Assembly (NCBI RefSeq): GCF_016863435.1
Contig: NZ_BOOW01000022.1
Span: forward strand, 62,001 to 126,000
Reading direction: 5' to 3'
DNA length: 64,000 nucleotides
Origin: Sinosporangium siamense
GTDB lineage: Bacteria > Actinomycetota > Actinomycetes > Streptosporangiales > Streptosporangiaceae
Part shown: one piece after another, positions 8,939-16,008 of the stretch
How positions within the stretch are numbered: position 1 is the first letter of the stretch
Layout of the letters: each line of letters starts with the position of its first letter
Translations under genes and position numbers: made by a program
The notes under the pieces: model-generated
What the model was told of the DNA's origin: nothing
Database searches by the model: none
What the model saw: the letters and a program-made list of their open reading frames with translations, nothing else

Positions 8939-9364
8939 ATGCGAGCGGTCGTTCAACGTGTCACTTCTGCTTCGGTCACCGTCGACGGCGCGACCGTCGG
9001 AGAGATCGACAAGCCTGGGCTCATGGTCCTCGTCGGTGTCACCCACACCGACACCCCCGCCGAGGCGAGCAGACTCGCCGCCAAGCTCTGGGGGCTGCGC
9101 ATTCTCGCCGGCGAGCGGTCCTGCTCCGACATCGGCGCGCCACTGCTGGTGATCAGCCAGTTCACGTTGTACGGCGACGCCCGCAAAGGCCGCCGCCCCA
9201 CCTGGCAGGCCGCCGCCCCCGGCCCGGTGGCCGAACCCCTGGTCGACGCCGTCGTCACCGCCCTCCGCGACCTCGGCGCCCACGTGGAAACCGGCGTGTT
9301 CGGCGCGGACATGAAGGTCAGCCTGGTGAACGACGGGCCGATCACCCTGGTGCTGGACGTCTGA
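8939..9364 (+). CDS. dtd: D-aminoacyl-tRNA deacylase
   Basis: Dtd hydrolyses D-aminoacyl-tRNAs and Gly-tRNA(Ala) to keep D-residues out of proteins. At 141 residues it is close to the usual 145. It has [17 protein letters not shown] at the start, the [15 protein letters not shown] active-site motif (about 78-92) and the cross-subunit [11 protein letters not shown] motif at the C-terminus. A hairpin follows 14 bases after the stop. Confidence 0.95.
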   Translation: MRAVVQRVTSASVTVDGATVGEIDKPGLMVLVGVTHTDTPAEASRLAAKLWGLRILAGERSCSDIGAPLLVISQFTLYGDARKGRRPTWQAAAPGPVAEPLVDAVVTALRDLGAHVETGVFGADMKVSLVNDGPITLVLDV

Positions 9365-9378
9365 CCTCATACGGCAAA

Positions 9379-9402
9379 GCCGGGGACCAGGCGATCCCCG
9401 GC
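9379..9402. terminator. Convergent hairpin between dtd and ygfZ
   Basis: GCCGGGGA (9379-9386) pairs with TCCCCGGC (9395-9402) around an 8-base loop. It follows dtd and faces the 3' end of ygfZ. Confidence 0.6.
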
Positions 9403-9405
9403 TGC

Positions 9406-9479
9406 GGTTCCAACGGCCTTGCCGCAGGCCCCAGCGGCCTTGGCGCGGGTTCCAGCGGCCTAGCCGCGGGTTCTAGCGG
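9406..9479. repeat. 21-bp tandem repeat at the ygfZ 3' end
   Basis: There are three full units and a partial one, starting at 9406, 9427, 9448 and 9469, with the core GGTTCCAGCGGCCT. The last partial copy overlaps the ygfZ stop codon. A frame that reads through all copies gives a repeated Pro-rich peptide, but ygfZ itself stops first. Confidence 0.6.
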
Positions 9480-10447
9480 ATGCGGCGGCGCAGGGAGGGG
9501 TCGATCGTGACGTTGCGCCCGGCGTCCGGGGGCACGATGACCTCCTGGCTCGCGGCCACGCCGCCCGCGAGGAGGGTGGCCTCCACCGGGACGGTGCGTT
9601 TGACCAGGGCCAAGGCGATGGGGCCGAGTTCGTGGTGGCGGGCGGACGAGCCGACGAAGCCGACCTCGGTCTCGTCGAGCACGACCGGGGCACCGTGGGC
9701 GGGCAGGGTGTCGACGCTGCCGTCGAGGTGGAGGAAGACGAGCCGGCGGGGAGGGTGGCCGAGGTTGTGCACGCGGGCCACGGTCTCCTGGCCTCGGTAG
9801 CAGCCCTTGCTCAGATGCACAGCGGATCCGATCCAGCCCACCTCGTGCGGGATGGTCTTGTGATCGGTCTCGAACCCATACCGGGGGCTGTGGTCCTCGA
9901 TGCGCAGGGCCTCGTAGGCCCAAAGGCCGGCGGGCCGCAGCCCCAGGTGGCCGGCGAGCAGGTCGCGGGGCACCAGGAGGTCCTCGCCGATCGCGACGGC
10001 CCCCTCGGGGCGCACATCGGCGCGGGTCGTGAGCACGGCGTAGCCGGCGGTGAGGTCGGCGACCTCCACCCGCAGCATGAAGCGCATCTTGTCGAGATAT
10101 GTCACCAAAGCTTCGGCGGCGCCGGGTTCGACGTGCGCCCACACGCTCTCACCGTCGTCGACCAGGACAAGGTGATGCTCGACCCTGCCCTGAAGGTCGA
10201 GGATCAAGGTCTGGGTCGGTTGCCCCGGACGAAGATCGTCGAGTTTCTGCGAACTCAAGTCGTTGAGCCATTTGAGCCGATCCGGGCCTTTGACTCGGAC
10301 AACCTCCCGGTTGCTCCGGTCAACCACGGCCTCCCCGCTCAGCAACGCACGTTGCTCGGCGAACGGGTCACCGTAGTGTGCGGCGATGTCGGCGTCGGGC
10401 GCCTGGGCGGCGACCGCTCCGGGGATGTCCAGCAAGGGGCTTCGCAT
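9473..10447 (-). CDS. ygfZ: YgfZ/GcvT-like folate-binding protein
   Basis: YgfZ-type proteins bind tetrahydrofolate and help to assemble or repair iron-sulfur enzymes. The 324 residues are typical. The diagnostic motif KGCYRGQETVARVHNLG (K-x2-C-x-G-Q-E) is near residues 213-229 and contains the conserved Cys. An N-terminal domain with VDRSNREVVRVKGPDRL matches the GcvT fold. The ATG at 10447 gives the usual start. The C-terminus ends within the 21-bp repeat. Confidence 0.9.
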   Translation of the reverse strand: MRSPLLDIPGAVAAQAPDADIAAHYGDPFAEQRALLSGEAVVDRSNREVVRVKGPDRLKWLNDLSSQKLDDLRPGQPTQTLILDLQGRVEHHLVLVDDGESVWAHVEPGAAEALVTYLDKMRFMLRVEVADLTAGYAVLTTRADVRPEGAVAIGEDLLVPRDLLAGHLGLRPAGLWAYEALRIEDHSPRYGFETDHKTIPHEVGWIGSAVHLSKGCYRGQETVARVHNLGHPPRRLVFLHLDGSVDTLPAHGAPVVLDETEVGFVGSSARHHELGPIALALVKRTVPVEATLLAGGVAASQEVIVPPDAGRNVTIDPSLRRRIR

Positions 10448-10535
10448 GCCCCAAGGCTATGACCACCACGACACTGCCGGAGGGCAAGGGGGCACCTCAC
10501 GCTCTAAGGTTGTCCGTCTTGAGGTCGCCGGTCGG

Positions 10536-12473
10536 CTAGGTGGCCCGCCATAGCCTCACCTCACCCCCCATGCCGGCCGCCAGCGTGCGGCCGTCGCGAG
10601 CGAAGACAACGGTCCGGGCAGGGCCCCTGAGCACGGCGGCGCTCCTGCCGGTGGCGATGTCCCAGAGCCGCACCGTGCCGTCGGCGCCGGCACTCGCCAG
10701 GGTCGTGCCGTCCGGGCTGAACGCGACGTCGTTGACCGATCTGCCGTGGCTGCCGAGAGTGGCGGTGTTCTTGCCGGTGGACACCTCCCACAGACGCACC
10801 GACCCGTCTGTGCTCCCCGTGGCCAGGGAGGTGCCGTCGGGGCTGAACGCCACGGTCACGGCCGGGGAGTTGTCACCGGTGAGGTCAAGGGTCTCGGTGC
10901 CGCTGGTCACGTCCCACAACCGCACCGCCGGGGCGGCCTCCAGCGACCACGTCGTGGCCAGCGCATGGCCATCGGAGCTGAAGGACATGTCATACACGAA
11001 GGTCGAGCCGTCCCAAAGGGTGAAGGTGTTCTTCCCCTCGGTCACGTCCCAGATCATCACCCCGCCCGAGCCTGCCGTGGCGAGAGTTTTGCAGTCCGCG
11101 CTGAACACCGCCGTCCTCTCCACCCCGTTGAGCTCGGTGAGCGGGGTGGTGCTCTTGTTCGTGCCCACCTCCCACAACCGAACGGAGCTGTCCTCGCTCA
11201 CGGTGGCCAGGGTGCTCCTATCGGGTGCGAAGGCCAAGGCCAGGACACGATCGGTGTGTCCGGTCAAGGTGGTCGTGACCGCGCCCTTGGCGACATCCCA
11301 GAGTTGCACCCGATGGGCGCCGTCCGGGAGAGCCAGCGTGCCGCCGTCGGGGCTGAAGGCCACGGGCCGCCCCTCGAATCCCGGCGCCAAGAGCGGCTTG
11401 CCCCGCACCCACCTGCCGGGCTCGGGATCCATGCCCCGGGGGAGCAGCGTGACACCCGCGGCGATGAGGGCCAAGGTGCCGAGCCCGCCGACGACGATCG
11501 CCCGCCGGCCGGGGAGCCGTCGCCGGACAGCCGGTGGCGCCGGGTCCACCACGGTTCCGGGTGGCTCATCGCGCACAACCGCCACCGTGCGGTCGGGATC
11601 GGCCAAGGTGGGCTCATGCCGTACGGCGGAAGCCGGGGGAAGCGAGATCTCGCCGGTGGCCCCGGCGAGCGATCGGGCGGCCTCCTCGGCGGTGAAGCGT
11701 TCGGCGGGGTCCTTGCGCAACAGACCGGCCAGCAGCGGGGCCAGCGGTCCCGCGTGGTGCGGCGGCTCGGGTTCGTCGCTGAGCAGCGCCGACAGCACCG
11801 CGATGACGTCGGTTCCCGAATAGGGAGCTCTGCCTTCGACCGCCGCGTAAAGGGTCGCCCCGAGCGACCACAGGTCGCAGGCGGGGGTGATCCGCTTGCC
11901 GCGGGCCTGTTCGGGGGCCATGTAGGACGGCGTACCGATCAACATGCCCGAGGCGGTCAAGGTGGCGTCGCCTGCGAGACTGGCGATCCCGAAGTCGGTG
12001 ATCACCGTGCGCTTTCCGGCGAGCAATACGTTGGCCGGTTTGAGGTCGCGGTGGATGATCTCGGCCGCGTGCGCCTCTTGCAGGGCCTCCAGCATCATCG
12101 CCCCGATGGCCGCCACCCGCAGGGGGTCCAGCCGCCCCTCCTCGGCGATGACCTGGGCGAGGGATCGGCCCCGGACGTATTCCATGACGATCACCGGCGC
12201 CGTGCCCGAGTCGATCACGTCGTGCACGGTGACGATGCCGGGGTGATTGAGCCGGGCGGCCGAGCGCGCCTCGCGCATGGCCCGCTGGGTGAGCACGTCA
12301 CGCTGCGCGGGCTCTATCCCTGGCGGGAAGAGGATCTCCTTGATCGCGACGTCGCGTTCCAGCGTTTCATCGTGCCCCCGCCAGACGCGGCCCATGCCGC
12401 CGGCGCCGATCTGCTCGACGAGACGGTAGCGTCCCGCCAGTAAATCCCCGTCCTCATCACGCACGATCGGCAC
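10536..12473 (-). CDS. Membrane Ser/Thr protein kinase with C-terminal WD40 propeller
   Basis: This is a 645-residue Hanks-type kinase. The catalytic domain (about 15-270) has the glycine loop IGAGGMGRV, the Lys in VAIKEI, the catalytic HRDLKPANVLL and the DFGIASLAG motif, so it should be active. A single transmembrane helix (RAIVVGGLGTLALIAAGVTL, about 325-345) follows a Pro-rich linker. The remainder is a WD40 repeat domain of about six to seven blades (for example FSPDGTSLATGSTDGSVRLW) that should lie outside the cell and act as sensor or scaffold. The ligand is unknown. Confidence 0.92.
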   Translation of the reverse strand: MPIVRDEDGDLLAGRYRLVEQIGAGGMGRVWRGHDETLERDVAIKEILFPPGIEPAQRDVLTQRAMREARSAARLNHPGIVTVHDVIDSGTAPVIVMEYVRGRSLAQVIAEEGRLDPLRVAAIGAMMLEALQEAHAAEIIHRDLKPANVLLAGKRTVITDFGIASLAGDATLTASGMLIGTPSYMAPEQARGKRITPACDLWSLGATLYAAVEGRAPYSGTDVIAVLSALLSDEPEPPHHAGPLAPLLAGLLRKDPAERFTAEEAARSLAGATGEISLPPASAVRHEPTLADPDRTVAVVRDEPPGTVVDPAPPAVRRRLPGRRAIVVGGLGTLALIAAGVTLLPRGMDPEPGRWVRGKPLLAPGFEGRPVAFSPDGGTLALPDGAHRVQLWDVAKGAVTTTLTGHTDRVLALAFAPDRSTLATVSEDSSVRLWEVGTNKSTTPLTELNGVERTAVFSADCKTLATAGSGGVMIWDVTEGKNTFTLWDGSTFVYDMSFSSDGHALATTWSLEAAPAVRLWDVTSGTETLDLTGDNSPAVTVAFSPDGTSLATGSTDGSVRLWEVSTGKNTATLGSHGRSVNDVAFSPDGTTLASAGADGTVRLWDIATGRSAAVLRGPARTVVFARDGRTLAAGMGGEVRLWRAT

Positions 12474-12517
12474 GGTAGTGCGTTCAGATCACGAAAGAAC
12501 ACCGCGACCTCGTCCGT

Positions 12518-13099
12518 TCACAGGGGAGTCGGCGACCTCCGCTCGCAGCGTGATCGTGGGGCGCGCTGGAAGGACACGCTCACGAAGCGGCCGTCGGCGA
12601 AGCCGAGGCGCACCCCGTCACCGTGGGCGAAAGGGGCGCCCCAGGAGGCATGCGAATCTTCCTGGAGGCATGCCACCAGCGCGAACTCGATCCCGCCGCC
12701 GTGTCCGACGAGCAACGCCGTCCCGCCCTCCGGCACCCCGCCGACCGTGTCCGTCCAGATCGCCCGGTGGGCCTCGGCCACTCCCGCCGCGACACCGCCG
12801 GTGCGCACGATCTCCGCGAACCGGGCGTACGGCGCAGCCCACTCCCACTGGGCATGCTTCGGAATCACTCCCTCCACATAGCCGGACGGCATCTCCACCG
12901 TGTCGTCGACGGCGAACCCCATGGCGACGGCGGTCTCAACGGCCCGAGGGGAGGAACTGGTGACCACACGCTCATAAGGTCCGGCCCCGGCGCCGATGAG
13001 GCGGGCCAAGGCGACGCCGTCGGCCGAAAGATGCGACCCCCGGCCGCGTGCCGTGCCCTTCTTGGTCAGACTGTGGCGGCGCACATCCAACCAGCGCAT
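12518..13099 (-). CDS. Histidine phosphatase family protein
   Basis: This is a 193-residue member of the phosphoglycerate-mutase-like branch. The N-terminal MRWLDVRRHSLTKKG contains the RH core (normally RHG; here RHS). TSSSPRAVETAVAMG and the second His in LLVGHGGGIEF near residue 150 complete the catalytic pocket. The substrate cannot be inferred. The start at 13099 is chosen because AAGGAG lies 7 bases upstream; the frame continues further upstream but without family similarity. It is followed by the STPK gene on the same strand. Confidence 0.82.
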   Translation of the reverse strand: MRWLDVRRHSLTKKGTARGRGSHLSADGVALARLIGAGAGPYERVVTSSSPRAVETAVAMGFAVDDTVEMPSGYVEGVIPKHAQWEWAAPYARFAEIVRTGGVAAGVAEAHRAIWTDTVGGVPEGGTALLVGHGGGIEFALVACLQEDSHASWGAPFAHGDGVRLGFADGRFVSVSFQRAPRSRCERRSPTPL

Positions 13100-13139
13100 G
13101 TGGCACTCCTTCGAGTGGTCACTCGGATAAGAGGGTGGC

Positions 13140-13574
13140 TTATGCCGTACCAGACGCTGAGGGACGGCAGCCGCGGCAGCGGCCGAAGACAGTGAGGTGG
13201 TGGACGTCCGGAGAGAAGCCGAAATCGCGGTCCAGACGGGACACAAGCTCGGACACCGTGTCCGAGCTGACCTCGGTCACCTCGCCGCACCCCCGGCAGA
13301 CCAGGTGTAGGTGGTCGGCCTCGGAGGCCAGGTGGTAGGTGGGGGCGCCGTGGCCGAGGTGCGTGTGGGTGACCATGCCGAGCTCTTCGAGGAGCTCCAG
13401 CGTGCGATAGACCGTGGAGATGTTGACGCCGCGCGCGGTCTCGCGCACGCGAGAGCAGATCTCCTCCGGGGTGGCGTGCTCAAGACCTTTGACGGCCTCG
13501 AGGACAAGCTGACGCTGAGGGGTGACGCGGTATCCGCGGGCCCGGAGCTCCTCGTGCCATGACGTCTCGGCCAT
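13140..13574 (-). CDS. Fur-family regulator, Nur-like (nickel uptake regulator type)
   Basis: This 144-residue metal-dependent repressor has a winged helix (ELRARGYRVTPQRQLVLEAV, NISTVYRTLELLEELG) and a dimerisation domain. The HTHLGHGAPTYHL and DHLHLVCRGC segments and the C-terminal FGRCRGC resemble Streptomyces Nur closely, as I recall that sequence. The His pair of HTH and the His before FGRC, corresponding to the Nur nickel site, are kept. One His of the second metal site appears to be Ala (EADHLHLV against RHHHIHLV). The ATG at 13574 gives the standard N-terminus. Fur or Zur function is the alternative. Confidence 0.8.
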   Translation of the reverse strand: MAETSWHEELRARGYRVTPQRQLVLEAVKGLEHATPEEICSRVRETARGVNISTVYRTLELLEELGMVTHTHLGHGAPTYHLASEADHLHLVCRGCGEVTEVSSDTVSELVSRLDRDFGFSPDVHHLTVFGRCRGCRPSASGTA

Positions 13575-13628
13575 GCCCACGAGTCTAAAAGCAGAAAGAA
13601 GCTCACATGGCATCGTCCGAACACCCCG

Positions 13629-13641
13629 GCGAATAATTCGC
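13629..13641. promoter_or_regulatory. Palindrome in the nur upstream region
   Basis: GCGAATAATTCGC is a perfect 6-1-6 palindrome, a form typical of Fur-family operators. It lies 55 bases before the nur-like start codon and 61 bases before the small gene at 13702, so it could regulate both. Confidence 0.4.
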
Positions 13642-13681
13642 TTGCCCATGGCCAGGAGGTCGCATAGCTTACAAGCACGCC

Positions 13682-13696
13682 GAAAGGAGGTGGTCC
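13682..13696 (+). promoter_or_regulatory. Ultra-extended Shine-Dalgarno sequence
   Basis: GAAAGGAGGTGGTCC complements the 3' end of 16S rRNA (established tail GGATCACCTCCTTTC) over 15 bases, with one G-U wobble. Ordinary sites in this window pair over 4-7 bases. It precedes the tiny reading frame at 13702. Confidence 0.7.
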
Positions 13697-13701
13697 AAAC
13701 A

Positions 13702-13743
13702 ATGGTTGATCATAGTTGGGCTTGCGAGGTGGCTGTCCGCTAG
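13702..13743 (+). CDS. Putative 13-residue peptide with extended ribosome site
   Basis: The ATG at 13702 opens MVDHSWACEVAVR and stops at TAG 13741-13743. The start lies 11 bases after the GGAGG of an exceptionally long Shine-Dalgarno, which is the main reason to believe it is translated. A hairpin begins at the first base after the stop. No gene follows on this strand for over 1.2 kb, so it is either an independent small protein gene or a regulatory unit. I do not recognise the peptide. Confidence 0.5.
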   Translation: MVDHSWACEVAVR

Positions 13744-13775
13744 GACACCGCTGTCCGGACCCACGTCCGGGTGTC
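13744..13775 (+). terminator. Hairpin directly after the 13-residue frame
   Basis: GACAC (13744-13748) pairs with GTGTC (13771-13775) and CCGGAC (13755-13760) pairs with GTCCGG (13765-13770), leaving a 6-base bulge on the 5' side. It may end the short transcript. Confidence 0.5.
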
Positions 13776-13925
13776 GGTGACGCCCTGGCGAATTCCAGAC
13801 AACTACCGGAACCCCGGGTTGCCAGTGGGAGACCCCCTTTTTCGCGTGCATGGGCCGCGAGATCGGGTCCCTCCTAGGTCCAACTGGCCCTCCTCTTTTC
13901 GAGGCGGAGCAGACCCGGGGTTCTC

Positions 13926-14064
13926 CCATGTCCGGGGCCCGGGACCACGCGTGGAGCGGGGCCATGTCCGGGACCGGGATAAGCGTGACGCGAGGCCATG
14001 TCCGGGACCGGGATAAGCGTGGCGCGAGGCCATGTCCGGGACCGGGGCTAGGCGTGGCGTGGGG
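13926..14064. repeat. 34-bp tandem repeat, four copies
   Basis: Units start at 13926 (36 bp, diverged), 13962, 13996 and 14030, each beginning CCATGTCCGGGACCGGG. The unit is partly self-complementary. It fills the gap before the DUF2470 gene and overlaps that gene's last codons. A 34-bp period is not a multiple of three, so it is not a coding repeat. The remainder of 13776-13925 holds nothing I can identify. Confidence 0.8.
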
Positions 14065-14365
14065 CCTCTCCCCGGGGTTCGACGCCGAGCATGGCGCACG
14101 ACTCCCGATATAGCCGGACAACCGCCGTGCGGGCCTGAGCCCGCTCGGTCAGCGTCTCACCCCACAGCAGCCGCACCGGCACCTCCTCACCGTGAACCGT
14201 CACCAGGAAGTCGATGCCTTCCGCGTCGACCCCGGTCGTGACGGCACTGGTGGCCTCGGGCTGCCGCCCGAGAGCCCGGCAGATCAGCAGTGAGTCGGCG
14301 GCGTGGTCGTCGTTCATGTGGCGCTTGATGGCTTCAACCACGCTCGGCGTGAAAGGGGTGCTCAT
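14048..14365 (-). CDS. DUF2470 domain protein
   Basis: This 105-residue protein consists of a DUF2470 domain, otherwise found at the C-terminus of HugZ-type haem-utilisation proteins. The signature EAIKRHMNDDHAADSLLICR is at residues 11-30. It may bind haem or iron, but no separate enzymatic domain is present. It sits next to a nitrobindin-like haem protein and a Nur-like regulator, consistent with metal or haem handling. Its final codons lie in the 34-bp repeat. Confidence 0.82.
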   Translation of the reverse strand: MSTPFTPSVVEAIKRHMNDDHAADSLLICRALGRQPEATSAVTTGVDAEGIDFLVTVHGEEVPVRLLWGETLTERAQARTAVVRLYRESCAMLGVEPRGEAPRHA

Positions 14366-14417
14366 ATCGCCCGATGCTAAGCCCCCCTTGGCCCGGCCTC
14401 GCCGTGGACGGCGGCGA

Positions 14418-14927
14418 TCACTCGGCGGCGTCGAACTCGGCGACCTTCTTCAGCTCGCCCGACATGTGAGACTGGAGAGGCTGCCCCACGGCCGACATGT
14501 CGTAGGCCCACATGAGGTTGCCGTTGACCAGGCCGTAGAGGCGGTGCCCGGCCGTATATTCCTTCGCGGTCGCCGTGCGCGCCACCGCGTCGGTGCGCAG
14601 CTCGATCTTGTGGAACACGACCTCCCCGACGTAGATCTCCACCACGCCGGTCGGATGCGAGAGCACGACCTCAAGCCGCCGCTCGGGCAGCTGCCGCCAG
14701 TAGCCCGACTCGGTCGCGAGCGGACGCACCCGCTCACCGGCCTCGTCGAGGAGCCACGTGCGGCTCACATAGGTCAGGAACGGCTTGCCGTTGTGGCCGA
14801 AGACGATCTCCTGCCCGAAGTTGAAGCTTTCGATCGTCGGGTATCCCCCCACGCCCGCACCCTCCCAGCGTCCCAGCAGGAAGGCGATCGGCTCAAGATC
14901 GGGGTGAAGCTCAGGTGTTTCTTCCAT
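14418..14927 (-). CDS. Nitrobindin-like (FABP family) haem-binding protein
   Basis: This 169-residue beta-barrel protein resembles the THAP4/nitrobindin family, which binds ferric haem and handles NO or peroxynitrite. The N-terminal FLLGRWEGAGVGGYPTI holds the GxWxGxG signature (about residues 17-25). ESGYWRQLP follows near 90. The proximal His should be the one in LQSHMSGELKKV near the C-terminus. It is 52 bp upstream of the DUF2470 gene on the same strand and probably co-transcribed with it. Confidence 0.85.
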   Translation of the reverse strand: MEETPELHPDLEPIAFLLGRWEGAGVGGYPTIESFNFGQEIVFGHNGKPFLTYVSRTWLLDEAGERVRPLATESGYWRQLPERRLEVVLSHPTGVVEIYVGEVVFHKIELRTDAVARTATAKEYTAGHRLYGLVNGNLMWAYDMSAVGQPLQSHMSGELKKVAEFDAAE

Positions 14928-15016
14928 GACATCCGAGCCTAGAGCCGCTGGACCCCCACCCGGGCGTGGCGGGACCGGCTGGCAGCTCCTCGGCGCCCAC
15001 GCATAAGCTGCACGGC

Positions 15017-15385
15017 ATGGCCCGTTCTCTTGTGATCAAAGTGACCGCCGGCACCGACGCTCCCGAACGCTGCAACCAGGCGTTCACCGTGGCCGCCGCC
15101 GCCGCAGCGAGCGGTGTGCCGGTGTCGTTGTGGCTGACCGGAGAGGCATCGTGGTTCGCCCTGCCAGGCAAGGCCGACGACCTCGGCCTCGGCCTCGCCC
15201 ACGCGACCCCGCTGAGCGACCTGCTGGCCGCCGTCCTGGCGGGCGGCACGGTGACCCTCTGCACCCAGTGCGCCGCCCGCCGCGATATCACCGCCGAGGA
15301 CGTGATCAAGGGCATCCGCATCGCCGGCGCCCCGACCTTCATCGAGGAGTCCCTCACCGAGGGCGCCCAGGCCCTCGTCTACTGA
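15017..15385 (+). CDS. DsrE family protein
   Basis: This small 122-residue protein has a DsrE/F-like sulfur-relay fold: MARSLVIKVTAGTDAPERC starts the first strand, VAAAAAASGVPVSLWLTGEA follows, and CTQCAARRDITAEDVIKGI carries the Cys pair near residues 80-83. Family members often carry persulfide sulfur, but the partner here is unknown. The ATG at 15017 is preferred over an upstream in-frame GTG because it gives the family N-terminus. It is divergent from the nitrobindin-like gene. Confidence 0.82.
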   Translation: MARSLVIKVTAGTDAPERCNQAFTVAAAAAASGVPVSLWLTGEASWFALPGKADDLGLGLAHATPLSDLLAAVLAGGTVTLCTQCAARRDITAEDVIKGIRIAGAPTFIEESLTEGAQALVY

Positions 15386-15655
15386 TCACCGCACCACACG
15401 CCCCCGGCCTCCCGGGGGCACACCAAAATCTTCCTGAAGGTACGGCAAAGCCAGCCTGGCCGTACGAGTCCGGTACGGCAGTGCCAACGCCGCCCCGCGC
15501 CCGCTTCGGCGTACTCACCCACCGGGCGCACCGATAAGCCGCGACGCGGTGGCTGCCGTCGACAAGGCACCGCGCCGCCACCCAGGCGTCGCCACCCGCG
15601 CCCGCGATCTCCCCCGGGCCGACACCGCACCACCCCACGGTCCCCGGCACCCGCC
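15386..15655. other. Gene-free stretch with a dispersed hairpin motif
   Basis: No convincing gene is present. GTACGGC (15440-15446) and GCCGTAC (15459-15465) form a hairpin that uses the TACGGCAAAGCC motif dispersed in this window. It may terminate the DsrE transcript. Confidence 0.5.
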
Positions 15656-15960
15656 CCGCCGGCTTCGCCGTACCTATGGCGCCGCACCGCCACATCACAT
15701 CAGGCCGGCATCGCCATGCCTATCCCCGTCGCACATGGCAACGCGCCCCAACACCACATCTGGCCGACATCGCCGTACCTATCCACGCGGCACACGGCGC
15801 CACGCCACCCCACCACATCAGGCCGGCATCGCCATGCCTATCCCCGTGGCGCATGGCAACGCGCCCCAACACCACATCTGGCCGGCATCGCCGTACCTAT
15901 CCACGCGGCACATGGCAACGCGCCGCCACACCACGTCCGGCCGGCTTCGCCGTACTCACC
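15656..15960. repeat. 59-bp tandem repeat array
   Basis: Full units start at 15703, 15762, 15821 and 15880, and a partial one at 15939. A diverged copy precedes them. Each begins GGCCGGCATCGCC and ends CACCACATC. Two alternating sub-types (CGCCATGCCTATCCCC and CGCCGTACCTATCCAC) imply duplication of a two-unit block. The period is not a multiple of three, so the long frames crossing it are not genes. It fills the gap upstream of the 3' end of gatD. Confidence 0.85.
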
Positions 15961-16008
15961 CGCCCGGCGCCCCAAGGGGCGCGGGGTGAGGGATTGCGAG
16001 GCCGTTCG

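Noticed and set aside
10746-12443. Plus-strand frame of 565 codons antisense to the WD40 kinase
   Set aside because: High GC leaves long open antisense frames. The kinase on the other strand has complete motifs.
13926-15960. Tandem repeats considered as CRISPR arrays
   Set aside because: The units are directly contiguous (34 and 59 bp) with no unique spacers, and no cas gene is in the window.
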